A DNA stretch of 12,754 nt from Spirochaetaceae bacterium (GTDB taxonomy: Bacteria; Spirochaetota; Spirochaetia; Treponematales; Breznakiellaceae). The stretch is from contig JAIRPU010000065.1 of the NCBI GenBank assembly GCA_031256815.1, forward strand, positions 1 through 12,754, written 5' to 3'. Below, one piece after another: positions 6,513-12,754 of the stretch (the stretch's first letter is position 1; the number at the start of each line of letters is the position of its first letter). Under the pieces are notes generated by a model. That model was given only the letters and a program-made list of their open reading frames with translations. It made no database searches and was not told the DNA's origin. Position numbers and translations under genes: made by a program.

Positions 6513-7919
6513 CTACCGTTTTAGTGTAAGCAGCTCCTGTAAAAGCTGGTCGGCGGTTTGTATAGTGCGTGAATTAGCCTGAAAACCGCGCTGGGTTACA
6601 ATCATATCTACAAATTGGTCTGCCATATCAACATTGGACATTTCCAGTGTGCCGGCGATTATTTTGCCTTTGCCGGCCACTCCAGAAGGGCCTATATTGG
6701 CGTTACCAGAGTTGTTGGACACTCTAAAGTTCGTTTCGCCCGCCTTTTCCAAACCGCCCTGGTTTGCAAAAGTTGCAAGCGCTATCTGCCCTATAGTGCG
6801 GTTTGTGCCATTGGAATAAATTCCGGTTATTATGCCGGAACTGTCTATTTTAAAGTTTTCCAAATAACCCATAGCGTAGCCATCCTGTTCAACAGCCTTA
6901 CTGGAAGAACTTTCGGCAAACTGTGTAAGCGCACGTGTAAAAGTGCCAACGTCGCCCATATCCAGCGTGAACATCTGTCTAACCGGTGCGCCATCCGCCC
7001 CAGGGTCTGTGGCCGGCACATCGTAGGCTACGTTCATTGTTACCGGGCCGCCGCCTTCGCCTCCAGAAACATTGCCCTCGCCATCTGCCGCGCTTAAAAT
7101 TGTCCCGTTGTTTGTAAATTGAACGGTAAAGGTTGCGGCTCCACCCGCGGCAGGCGCCTGTGCGCCAAGCCCTACAGCGGTGTTTGTGGCCACAGCCGCC
7201 TGCGGGTCAACGGCAACCGTAACCGTCCATGAATTCGCTGTACCTGGAACACGTGTAAATGACGCCTGTAAAGTGTGGTCTGAACCAAAGCTGTCAAAAA
7301 TTTTAATTTGTGTGTTCCATGTGTTTGCGCGAATAATATCCTCGCCTGCGCCTTCCGGAATTTCGGGCATTCGTTTATCAAGGTTACAGGCAAAAAGGAT
7401 ACGGCTTGTTTCCCGCGCCGGGTCTTTACTGCCAACAGGAATTGTAAGATCGCCTACATCCCTCGATACTTCCAGCAGCGTTTGCCCGTTTACCGTTTCT
7501 GCCATCCAGCCCTGAACCTTCATACCGTTAGACGGGTCTACAAGAGTGCCGTCACGGTCAAGGCTAAACGCTCCGGCGCGTGTGTAAAGTTTGTTCTGCC
7601 CTTCGGCAAGCACAAAAAAGCCCTGCCCGTTAATCGCAATATCAGTCTGGTTGCCTGTAGATTGCAGCGAACCCTGCGTATGAATCGTGTCGATAGACGC
7701 GATTGTCATACCAAGACCGACTTCTTTTGGATTAACGCCGCCAACTTCTTCGTTTGGACGCGCCGCGCCTCCAATCTGCTGATAAATCATGTCCTGGAAG
7801 TTTACCCTTCCACGTTTAAAGCCTGTAGTATTAACGTTTGCTATATTGTTTCCTACTACGTCCATGCGTGTCTGGTGATTTTGCAGACCGGACACGCCGG
7901 AAAATAATGAACGCATCAT
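6513..7919 (-). CDS. flgE: Flagellar hook protein FlgE, spirochete type
   Basis: FlgE polymerises into the curved hook joining motor to filament, which in spirochetes lies in the periplasm. The 468-residue protein opens with MMRSLFSGVSGLQNHQTRMD and the flagellar rod/hook motif VVGNNIANVNTTGFKRGRVNF (21-41). It ends with the coiled-coil-forming VDMIVTQRGFQANSRTIQTAD that packs with the N-terminus. Lys165 and Cys178 (GSKDPARET...FACNLD) match exactly the residues known to form the lysinoalanine cross-link between FlgE subunits in Treponema denticola, followed by Asn179. The start is set by AGGAGG (7928-7933) eight bases upstream. It is the last gene before a terminator, whereas treponemal fla operons normally continue with flbD and motAB. 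Confidence 0.96.
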   Translation of the reverse strand: MMRSLFSGVSGLQNHQTRMDVVGNNIANVNTTGFKRGRVNFQDMIYQQIGGAARPNEEVGGVNPKEVGLGMTIASIDTIHTQGSLQSTGNQTDIAINGQGFFVLAEGQNKLYTRAGAFSLDRDGTLVDPSNGMKVQGWMAETVNGQTLLEVSRDVGDLTIPVGSKDPARETSRILFACNLDKRMPEIPEGAGEDIIRANTWNTQIKIFDSFGSDHTLQASFTRVPGTANSWTVTVAVDPQAAVATNTAVGLGAQAPAAGGAATFTVQFTNNGTILSAADGEGNVSGGEGGGPVTMNVAYDVPATDPGADGAPVRQMFTLDMGDVGTFTRALTQFAESSSSKAVEQDGYAMGYLENFKIDSSGIITGIYSNGTNRTIGQIALATFANQGGLEKAGETNFRVSNNSGNANIGPSGVAGKGKIIAGTLEMSNVDMADQFVDMIVTQRGFQANSRTIQTADQLLQELLTLKR

Positions 7920-7942
7920 AAGCGTTGCCTCCTAATATCTCT

Positions 7943-8404
7943 TTACTCAAGTACTTTTACAACTTGCTTCCACGGATAATACTCGCCTTCAACAAGCACT
8001 GTTGGTTCTCCGCCGCGGGTAACCGCTTTTACAGCGCCTTGCACAACATGGTCGCCTTCCAGAATTTCAACCTGCTTGCCAAGCGAATTTACAGCCTCAT
8101 TTCCACCAAAAATCGCGGTAAGGCGGGCAATGTCCTGCGCCATGCCGGATATTTGCTTTAATGATGAAATTTGCGCCATTTGCGCGACAAATTCCTTGTC
8201 TTCCATTGGCGAAGCAGGGTCCTGGTGAGAAAGCTGCGTAGTTAAAATCTTAAGAAAGTCATTCATCTCAAGCTCATTTTTTAGCCCTTTCCCCTGATTT
8301 AGCCCTTTGTTAAAACCATCAACAAAACGGTCGTTGGCAAGTTTTTCCGCGGCGCTCATTGGCGCTTTGGGATTAAAACCCGCAGTTACTGCTGCTGTTT
8401 CCAT
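7943..8404 (-). CDS. flgD: Flagellar hook capping/assembly protein FlgD, short form
   Basis: FlgD caps the growing hook and guides FlgE subunits into place before being replaced. The 153-residue protein carries the conserved N-terminal domain, with FLKILTTQLSHQDPASPMED (50-69) and FVAQMAQISSLKQ (72-84), and a short tail including LGKQVEI and EYYPWKQVVKVLE. It lacks the long C-terminal tudor/fibronectin-like domains of enterobacterial FlgD, as is usual in spirochetes. Its ribosome binding site AAGGAG (8413-8418) overlaps the fliK stop codon, and flgE begins 23 bases after its own stop, so all three hook genes are one transcript. Confidence 0.95.
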   Translation of the reverse strand: METAAVTAGFNPKAPMSAAEKLANDRFVDGFNKGLNQGKGLKNELEMNDFLKILTTQLSHQDPASPMEDKEFVAQMAQISSLKQISGMAQDIARLTAIFGGNEAVNSLGKQVEILEGDHVVQGAVKAVTRGGEPTVLVEGEYYPWKQVVKVLE

Positions 8405-8416
8405 ATCTATTTCTCC

Positions 8417-9898
8417 TTAAACAAAAACATTAACACTGTTAGCCGTATATTCTGAACCAAAATATATTCCGGCGCTTTCCGCTTTGCCTGCGGAATCTTC
8501 GTAGCGCGTATTTAAAAGTGCAAGCGCCCTGTTCTGCCGCGTTCGCGTCTCTTCGTCCGCAGCGTTACCGCCGCCGGAAAGCGCCGTTTCCAGCGCAGCG
8601 CCGTCAAAACCGGAGGCGCGAAATGCGTCTTCCAGACTCGATGTTTCCCGCTGAAAAGCGCGCAGCGCTTCTTCACTTTCAACTATGATTTTTCCGGTAA
8701 TCTTGTTGTCAAGAACCTCAAGTTTTATCTTTACACTTCCAAGCGAGGCAGGATGTAATGCAAGCCGTATCGTAGCGTCCCCTCCGCTGCGCAGCATTAT
8801 ATTTGCTTCGCGTACAATATCGCCATTCAAATTCTGGTGAAGCTCCCGTGCAAGAAAGTTTTCCAAACTGGAAGCCGCTTTTGCATCGGTTGAAGACGGA
8901 ATCTCCATCGGCGATGCGTTGGGAGCGTTATGTGGCGCGGTTTTTATTTCAACAGCGAATTCTGTCTCTTTGCCGGAAATATTTGAAACATGGCGGACTT
9001 CCTGCGTGGTTTCAGTTACCTGCGAATTTCTGATAAGCGCCTCGCGGGTTTCGCGTAGTTCAATTTTAACAGACTTTTCGCGGCGTTTAAACGAAGCGTT
9101 CTCTTTATTTTCGCCGCCGCTTTCGTGCTGCGTACTAAATTTTGCCTGAAACACAGCTTTTTGTTCTGTTTGCTGCCCGTTTTTTTGAAGTTCCGCTTTG
9201 CCGTCCCGCTCCAGATTCAACTTTTCTTTTTGCGGCCGCGCTTCGTCCGCCGGTTTTTGTGTTTTGGACAAAAACTCAGCTTTTACTGTTTGTGCGCCGG
9301 CAGATGTCTCATCTTTTTCCGCGCCGGTTTTAACTCCGGTTTTTTGCTCCACAGGTTGAAGTTCATCTACAAGCGAATCAGCAATTTCGGCGGTTTCACT
9401 TTTTTCTGAACCTTCCATACAAAATTCCGGATTTTTTATGCCGGTTTCCGCATGGAATTCCGAATCAATTTTGGATTCAGCGCCTTCTAAAAACTCAAAA
9501 CCTGCGTCCTGCCAGCTGCCGTTTTCCGCCTGCGCTATAGATTCGGCTTCGCCTGCCAAAAGTTCGGTTTCAACAGAATCTGGAGCGCCCGTTACCGGAA
9601 TTTGAACTAAAACCTGTTCAAGCTCTTCCGGTATTTTTTTCTCTTTCTTGTTTTCGCTCAAGCTATCTTCTTTTTTGGCGGAATCCGCTTCGTCAACCGC
9701 AAATTCTTCTAATTTTATAACGTCATCTTGTTCTTCAAGCATAGACTGGCTTCTATTTGTGTAAGAAGCTAAAATTTCAAAGAATGGCGTTTGAGCGGAT
9801 TCAACACTTTGCCGTATTCCAGCGCTAAAGTCGCTCCCGCCTGAAGGCGGGGCAAGCGCAAAAAAGCCGGACGAAAACTGGGTTTGTGTGTCTATCAT
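8417..9898 (-). CDS. fliK: Flagellar hook-length control protein FliK (Tap1-like)
   Basis: FliK measures hook length and switches the export gate from hook to filament substrates. The 493-residue protein has a long, charged, low-complexity ruler region rich in Glu, Lys, Ser and Gln (about 50-340). The C-terminal Flg_hook domain (about 345-440) includes LHPASLGSVKIKLEVLDNKITGKI and a following helix with EALRAFQ. The disordered middle is typical and aligns poorly even among close species. The identification rests on the C-terminal domain and on being immediately upstream of flgD and flgE, the treponemal tap1-flgD-flgE order. The ATG at 9898 has AGGG six bases upstream plus a possible promoter at 9969-9995. 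Confidence 0.9.
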   Translation of the reverse strand: MIDTQTQFSSGFFALAPPSGGSDFSAGIRQSVESAQTPFFEILASYTNRSQSMLEEQDDVIKLEEFAVDEADSAKKEDSLSENKKEKKIPEELEQVLVQIPVTGAPDSVETELLAGEAESIAQAENGSWQDAGFEFLEGAESKIDSEFHAETGIKNPEFCMEGSEKSETAEIADSLVDELQPVEQKTGVKTGAEKDETSAGAQTVKAEFLSKTQKPADEARPQKEKLNLERDGKAELQKNGQQTEQKAVFQAKFSTQHESGGENKENASFKRREKSVKIELRETREALIRNSQVTETTQEVRHVSNISGKETEFAVEIKTAPHNAPNASPMEIPSSTDAKAASSLENFLARELHQNLNGDIVREANIMLRSGGDATIRLALHPASLGSVKIKLEVLDNKITGKIIVESEEALRAFQRETSSLEDAFRASGFDGAALETALSGGGNAADEETRTRQNRALALLNTRYEDSAGKAESAGIYFGSEYTANSVNVFV

Positions 9899-9968
9899 AT
9901 TACACCCTGAACATCCGTGTTAATTTGGATTCACGCCTCCGCTCCTTGCGTTCATGCGCGTATAGATA

Positions 9969-9995
9969 GTATCGGTTTTTTTTTAACGGACTTGA
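9969..9995 (-). promoter_or_regulatory. Possible sigma-28-type flagellar promoter before fliK
   Basis: On the minus strand TCAA (9992-9995) and ACCGATAC (9969-9976) are separated by 15 bases, compared with the sigma-28 consensus TAAA-N15-GCCGATAA (three of four and six of eight matches). The spacer holds most of a run of nine A. The predicted start, near 9962, leaves a leader of about 63 bases before fliK. The position, between the lipoprotein stop and the first hook gene, is right for a fla operon promoter. No terminator was seen after the lipoprotein gene, so readthrough from gltX is also possible. Confidence 0.45.
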
Positions 9996-9999
9996 TAAG

Positions 10000-11013
10000 T
10001 TAGAAGCCGCAATATTCGGAAAACTTTGCCGCAAATTCTTCGTTAATGGCGCGTTGAACACCACGAACCGCCCGTTGGTCGGCTTCGGTTTGACTAAGGT
10101 GTCCTTCGCGCCCGTTTGCGGAAAAAGGCAAAATTACAACGTTATTTTTTGTATCAACAAGTTTGGCGTTAAGGGCGTAGCGCGTAAAAACCAAATCTTT
10201 GTTATTGTGCGTGGTAGGAGCAAGTTCAAGAACGGCGTTAAGTTCGTAACGCGCTTCTTTTGAGCCTGAGCTAAAACCATCTTTGGAAAAAACTTCGGCA
10301 AAAGCTGCCGCTACACGGCCCTGAAAGTCGTCTTTTACGATAATCCGTACCGGAATTTGCTTTGCAAGCCGTGACGCTTCGTTGCGGTAGGAAGCCGCTG
10401 TTCCCATCTCGGCGGCACGATTCGGCCCGCCAAGAATTGTAAGCACAGTAACAAAAAGTTCGTTAGATTCGGCAATTTTTGCGGAAGCGCGGTATTTAAT
10501 AACCCCTTCAAAACTTGCCTTATCCGATGCGGCTATAGCAAGATTTTTTTCTATAACTTTTTTATTCGCGTCTATTAACTCATTATAAATTCGAATTCCC
10601 TGTGATTTTTCCATAACGGCAACCGCATAAAAATTTTTGGATATGTGGTCTTCCCAGCGGTCTTTAATTTCCGCTCCTATAAGGTTATTCATGTTAGCGC
10701 TTATCTCTACAGCCTGAGAGAGTTCTTTGCTTACGGCAAAATCCTGCACGTTTTCGCGCATTTCATGGCGCAATGTTTCTACGGCGTTAATTTTACTTTC
10801 TACACGCTGACCAAAAATGCTTATAAGATTAGAGAACGCATTGGCTTCCGCCTGGCTGCGCGAAAAAGCTTCGCCCACAGCGGCAAGGTAGCGGGAGTGT
10901 TCAAAAACCGATTCAGGTTTATCTACCCATGCCGGCCTGGCGCTCTTTCCGGCGGAAGAGGTTGAGGCGCATGAAGCAAAAATCAAACCTGCTATTACAA
11001 AAAATTTATTCAT
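10000..11013 (-). CDS. LPP20-family lipoprotein
   Basis: The 337-residue protein has a short lipoprotein signal, MNKFFVIAGLIFASC, with Cys15 as the likely lipidated residue. The loose FASC box is tolerated in spirochetes. The mature part starts with a Ser/Ala-rich linker and then PAWVDKPESVFEHSRYLAAVGEAFSR, the opening typical of LPP20-like proteins, in which a short W(V/I)xxP segment precedes a Y(L/I)xxVG block. The remainder looks like repeated alpha/beta modules with no enzymatic motif. Function is unknown; membrane association in the periplasm or outer membrane is inferred from the lipobox. It lies 46 bases after gltX and directly before fliK. No good ribosome binding site precedes its ATG. 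Confidence 0.75.
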   Translation of the reverse strand: MNKFFVIAGLIFASCASTSSAGKSARPAWVDKPESVFEHSRYLAAVGEAFSRSQAEANAFSNLISIFGQRVESKINAVETLRHEMRENVQDFAVSKELSQAVEISANMNNLIGAEIKDRWEDHISKNFYAVAVMEKSQGIRIYNELIDANKKVIEKNLAIAASDKASFEGVIKYRASAKIAESNELFVTVLTILGGPNRAAEMGTAASYRNEASRLAKQIPVRIIVKDDFQGRVAAAFAEVFSKDGFSSGSKEARYELNAVLELAPTTHNNKDLVFTRYALNAKLVDTKNNVVILPFSANGREGHLSQTEADQRAVRGVQRAINEEFAAKFSEYCGF

Positions 11014-11014
11014 T

Positions 11015-11042
11015 TTAATTTACTAAACTTAATTCACTAAAC
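11015..11042. repeat. Tandem duplication of 14 bases between gltX and the lipoprotein gene
   Basis: TTAATTTACTAAAC (11015-11028) is directly followed by TTAATTCACTAAAC (11029-11042), one difference in 14. The pair fills most of the 46-base gap, ends immediately before the lipoprotein start codon, and replaces the place where a Shine-Dalgarno sequence would be expected. It may be a recent slippage product or a binding site. Confidence 0.85.
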
Positions 11043-11059
11043 TCGTCTAAGCTTTCAAT

Positions 11060-12535
11060 TTAATTCCGCTGCAAAATTTCAAGCGCTCTTTCAATACGCG
11101 CCGCGCATTTTTCGCCGCCAAGCAGCGATGCGGAACCAAAAAGCGGCGGACTAACCCTTGAACCTGTAAGGGCAACCCGCATAGGCATTAAAAGGTCTCC
11201 CAATTTTACCGCTTCGGCTTCCGCAACGCGCTTAACAAACGCTTCCGCCTCTTCTTCGTTTTTTGCGGCAAGCTCCGCTATTATTCCACGCCCAATTCTT
11301 AAAAGCCGCGCCGCTTCTTCCCGCGTTGACTTTTTGGGGATAAACTCCTCAGGCGGCGGCAGCGCCGGTTCGCAAAAAAGATAGCGCAGCTTTTCGCCTG
11401 TTTCGTTAAGATAATTTGCCCTCTCTTTAACAAGCGGCATTGCATTTTCAAAAAGCTTCATTTCCGCAACGGAAGGCGTCTTTCCGGCAGCGCCAAAAAC
11501 TCCGGCATTAACGGCAAAGGGCAGCGCTTTTTCGGCAAGCACATCGTTTTTTGCGGCCTTTATGTACTGAGCGTTAAACCATTCCAGCTTTTTATAATCA
11601 AAAACAGCAGACGCCTTGTGCAATTTTTCCAGGCTAAAACGTGCCGCAAGTTCATCCAAAGTCCAAATTTCGTTGCCCTCTTCGTAAGACGCGCCCAAAA
11701 GCGATACATAATTTAAAAGCGCCGCGCTTAAAACGCCCTGGTTTCTAAATTCGTCAACACTGGTAGCGCCATGCCTTTTTGAAAGTTTTTTTCCGTCCTG
11801 CCCCATTACCATTGGAAGATGACAAAATTCAGGAGGCTGCCAGCCAAACGCTTTGTAAAGAATAATATGAAGCGGCGTAGACGAAAGCCATTCCTGCGCC
11901 CGCAAAACGTGAGTTATGCCCATAAGGTGGTCGTCTACAATATTCGCAAGATGATATGTCGGGAAGCCGTCACTCTTCAAAAGCACAGGGTCTGGATTTA
12001 CATCACGGTTATTCCATTTGCTTTCGCCTATAATAATGTCTTTAAATGAGGTCGATTCATCAAGAGGTATTTTTAACCGGACAACAGCGCTTTCGTTTTT
12101 TGCGCGGCGGGCGGCCTCCGCAGCGTCGATATTGCGGCAGGCGCGGTCGTATCCTGTTTCCGGAGAATGGGCCTCTTCTCGCTGTTTGCGAAGCTCCTCC
12201 AGCCGCTGCTGTGAGCAAAAACAATAATACGCTTTTCCGCTATCAAGCAGTTCATTTGCATATTGCCTGTAAAGCAAAATCCGCTCGGATTGTGTATAAG
12301 GCGAATAAGCTCCGCCGCAATCGGGGCCTTCGTCCCAGTGAATGCCCAGCCAGTTAAAAGTATCGTAAAGATTTTGAACATAGCGGTCTTCACATCTTGT
12401 GCGGTCGGTGTCTTCCAAACGAAGTATAAAACTGCCGCCGGACGCCCGCGCAAAGAGATAATTGAACAACGCGGTACGCAAACCGCCTATATGTTGAAGC
12501 CCCGTAGGCGAGGGCGCGTATCTAACACGAACCAT
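11060..12535 (-). CDS. gltX: Glutamyl-tRNA synthetase
   Basis: GltX charges tRNA-Glu with glutamate in the cytoplasm. The 491-residue class I synthetase has the PSPTG motif (8-12) and the HIGH-type HIGG (15-18). LEDTDRTR (40-47) follows, then a YYCFC Cys pair (105, 107) with Cys133 in YDRACR, likely zinc ligands. The KMSKS-type loop is KLSKR (250-254). The C-terminal anticodon-binding helices are complete. A TAA lies two codons before the ATG at 12535, so this start is firm, yet no Shine-Dalgarno sequence precedes it. A 22-codon ORF with a good ribosome binding site overlaps the start, which suggests translation by coupling. Confidence 0.96.
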   Translation of the reverse strand: MVRVRYAPSPTGLQHIGGLRTALFNYLFARASGGSFILRLEDTDRTRCEDRYVQNLYDTFNWLGIHWDEGPDCGGAYSPYTQSERILLYRQYANELLDSGKAYYCFCSQQRLEELRKQREEAHSPETGYDRACRNIDAAEAARRAKNESAVVRLKIPLDESTSFKDIIIGESKWNNRDVNPDPVLLKSDGFPTYHLANIVDDHLMGITHVLRAQEWLSSTPLHIILYKAFGWQPPEFCHLPMVMGQDGKKLSKRHGATSVDEFRNQGVLSAALLNYVSLLGASYEEGNEIWTLDELAARFSLEKLHKASAVFDYKKLEWFNAQYIKAAKNDVLAEKALPFAVNAGVFGAAGKTPSVAEMKLFENAMPLVKERANYLNETGEKLRYLFCEPALPPPEEFIPKKSTREEAARLLRIGRGIIAELAAKNEEEAEAFVKRVAEAEAVKLGDLLMPMRVALTGSRVSPPLFGSASLLGGEKCAARIERALEILQRN

Positions 12536-12590
12536 AACTTATAATAACAAGCGGCGCGCTCAAAATCAAAGCCCCGACAGCGTTCAGCAT
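12522..12590 (-). CDS. Short hydrophobic leader ORF overlapping the gltX start
   Basis: This 22-codon ORF starts ATG (12588-12590) and stops TAG (12522-12524), 14 bases inside gltX in another frame. Its peptide begins MLNAVGALILSAPLVIISY and is strongly hydrophobic. It has AGGGAG (12598-12603) seven bases upstream, while gltX has no such signal. Ribosomes ending here would be placed at the gltX ATG, so its role may be to bring ribosomes to gltX. No Glu codons are present, so a classical amino-acid attenuator is not indicated. It was not in any larger reading frame and is supported by the ribosome binding site and position only. Confidence 0.55.
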   Translation of the reverse strand: MLNAVGALILSAPLVIISYGSC

Positions 12591-12608
12591 CGATATTCTC
12601 CCTGCAAG

Positions 12609-12638
12609 AGTATAGCTTAGGCCGGTAAGCATTGTCAA
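12609..12638 (-). promoter_or_regulatory. Sigma-70-type promoter of the leader ORF and gltX
   Basis: On the minus strand TTGACA (12633-12638), a perfect -35, and TATACT (12609-12614) are separated by 18 bases. The start is expected near 12603, so the transcript begins at the Shine-Dalgarno AGGGAG itself and has a 5' leader of only about 13 bases. The promoter should drive gltX and, since no terminator was seen, possibly the lipoprotein gene. Confidence 0.75.
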
Positions 12639-12682
12639 AGGGTTGTACATTTTAGGAATTGTTGAATCGCGCAAAAATTTAA

Positions 12683-12711
12683 TTGACATTTTATTTAAGC
12701 TGCACTATAAA
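12683..12711 (+). promoter_or_regulatory. Sigma-70-type promoter of the gene at the right edge
   Basis: TTGACA (12683-12688) and TATAAA (12706-12711) are separated by 17 bases, close to ideal. The start is expected near 12718, giving a leader of about 33 bases to the ATG at 12751. It is divergent from the gltX promoter, with 44 bases between the two -35 boxes. Confidence 0.78.
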
Positions 12712-12750
12712 TAGGCAGATTGAAAAAAAACTGGCACAAAACAAGGAGTT

Positions 12751-12754
12751 ATGT
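12751..12754 (+). CDS. Start of a gene that runs off the window, product unknown
   Basis: Only ATG plus one base is visible. AAGGAG (12743-12748) lies two bases upstream, which is close, so the true start could also be a later codon outside the window. The strong promoter at 12683-12711 supports a gene here. Confidence 0.6.

Noticed and set aside
7308..7907. A 199-codon plus-strand open frame opposite flgE, and other long antisense frames over flgE, fliK and gltX
   Set aside because: They are shadows of well-identified genes on the other strand, with no ribosome binding site or recognisable family.
9920..9955. An 11-codon minus-strand ORF in the fliK leader
   Set aside because: It has no upstream ribosome binding site, is very short, and its start would lie about seven bases from the predicted transcript start. 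Unlike the gltX leader it does not overlap the downstream start.

Overview
The window most likely comes from a Treponema-like spirochete. The hook gene order fliK-flgD-flgE is the spirochete arrangement. FlgE carries Lys165 and Cys178, the same positions as the lysinoalanine cross-link pair described for Treponema denticola FlgE, and FlgD is the short spirochete type. A CooC/AcsF-type nickel ATPase of carbon monoxide dehydrogenase maturation, together with a moderate GC content, points towards a gut treponeme of the acetogenic kind (Treponema primitia-like). That last step is inference, because no CODH/ACS structural gene is present here.

Layout. Bases 1-72 may hold the tail of an upstream gene. 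They are followed by a 13-G homopolymer, a strong terminator and a GC-rich, hairpin-dense stretch. A plus-strand operon follows: a cooC-like gene that appears to be leaderless, a galactokinase-fold GHMP kinase with altered active-site motifs, and argC, joined by 4-base overlaps. Next comes a two-gene restriction-modification cassette of BcgI (Type IIB) architecture: a nuclease-methyltransferase fusion and a two-TRD specificity subunit. Its probable promoter is interleaved with the argC terminator. The plus-strand genes end near 6403 and meet the minus-strand genes across two hairpins.

On the minus strand, reading from the right edge, are a short hydrophobic leader ORF overlapping the start of gltX, gltX itself, an LPP20-like lipoprotein, a possible sigma-28-type promoter, and then fliK, flgD and flgE, ending at a terminator. 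In the usual treponemal fla operon flgE is followed by flbD, motA, motB, fliL and fliM. Here the operon stops after flgE and the RM cassette lies immediately beyond. A divergent promoter and ribosome binding site at the right edge drive a plus-strand gene of which only the first codon is visible.

Functionally the window combines metal-cofactor maturation and arginine synthesis (left), DNA restriction-modification (middle), and periplasmic flagellar hook assembly, a lipoprotein and glutamyl-tRNA synthesis (right). No tRNA, rRNA, CRISPR array or insertion sequence was seen. The least ordinary items are the BcgI-like cassette at the truncated fla operon, the leaderless cooC, the gltX leader ORF, and the GHMP kinase whose phosphate loop lacks the usual serines.
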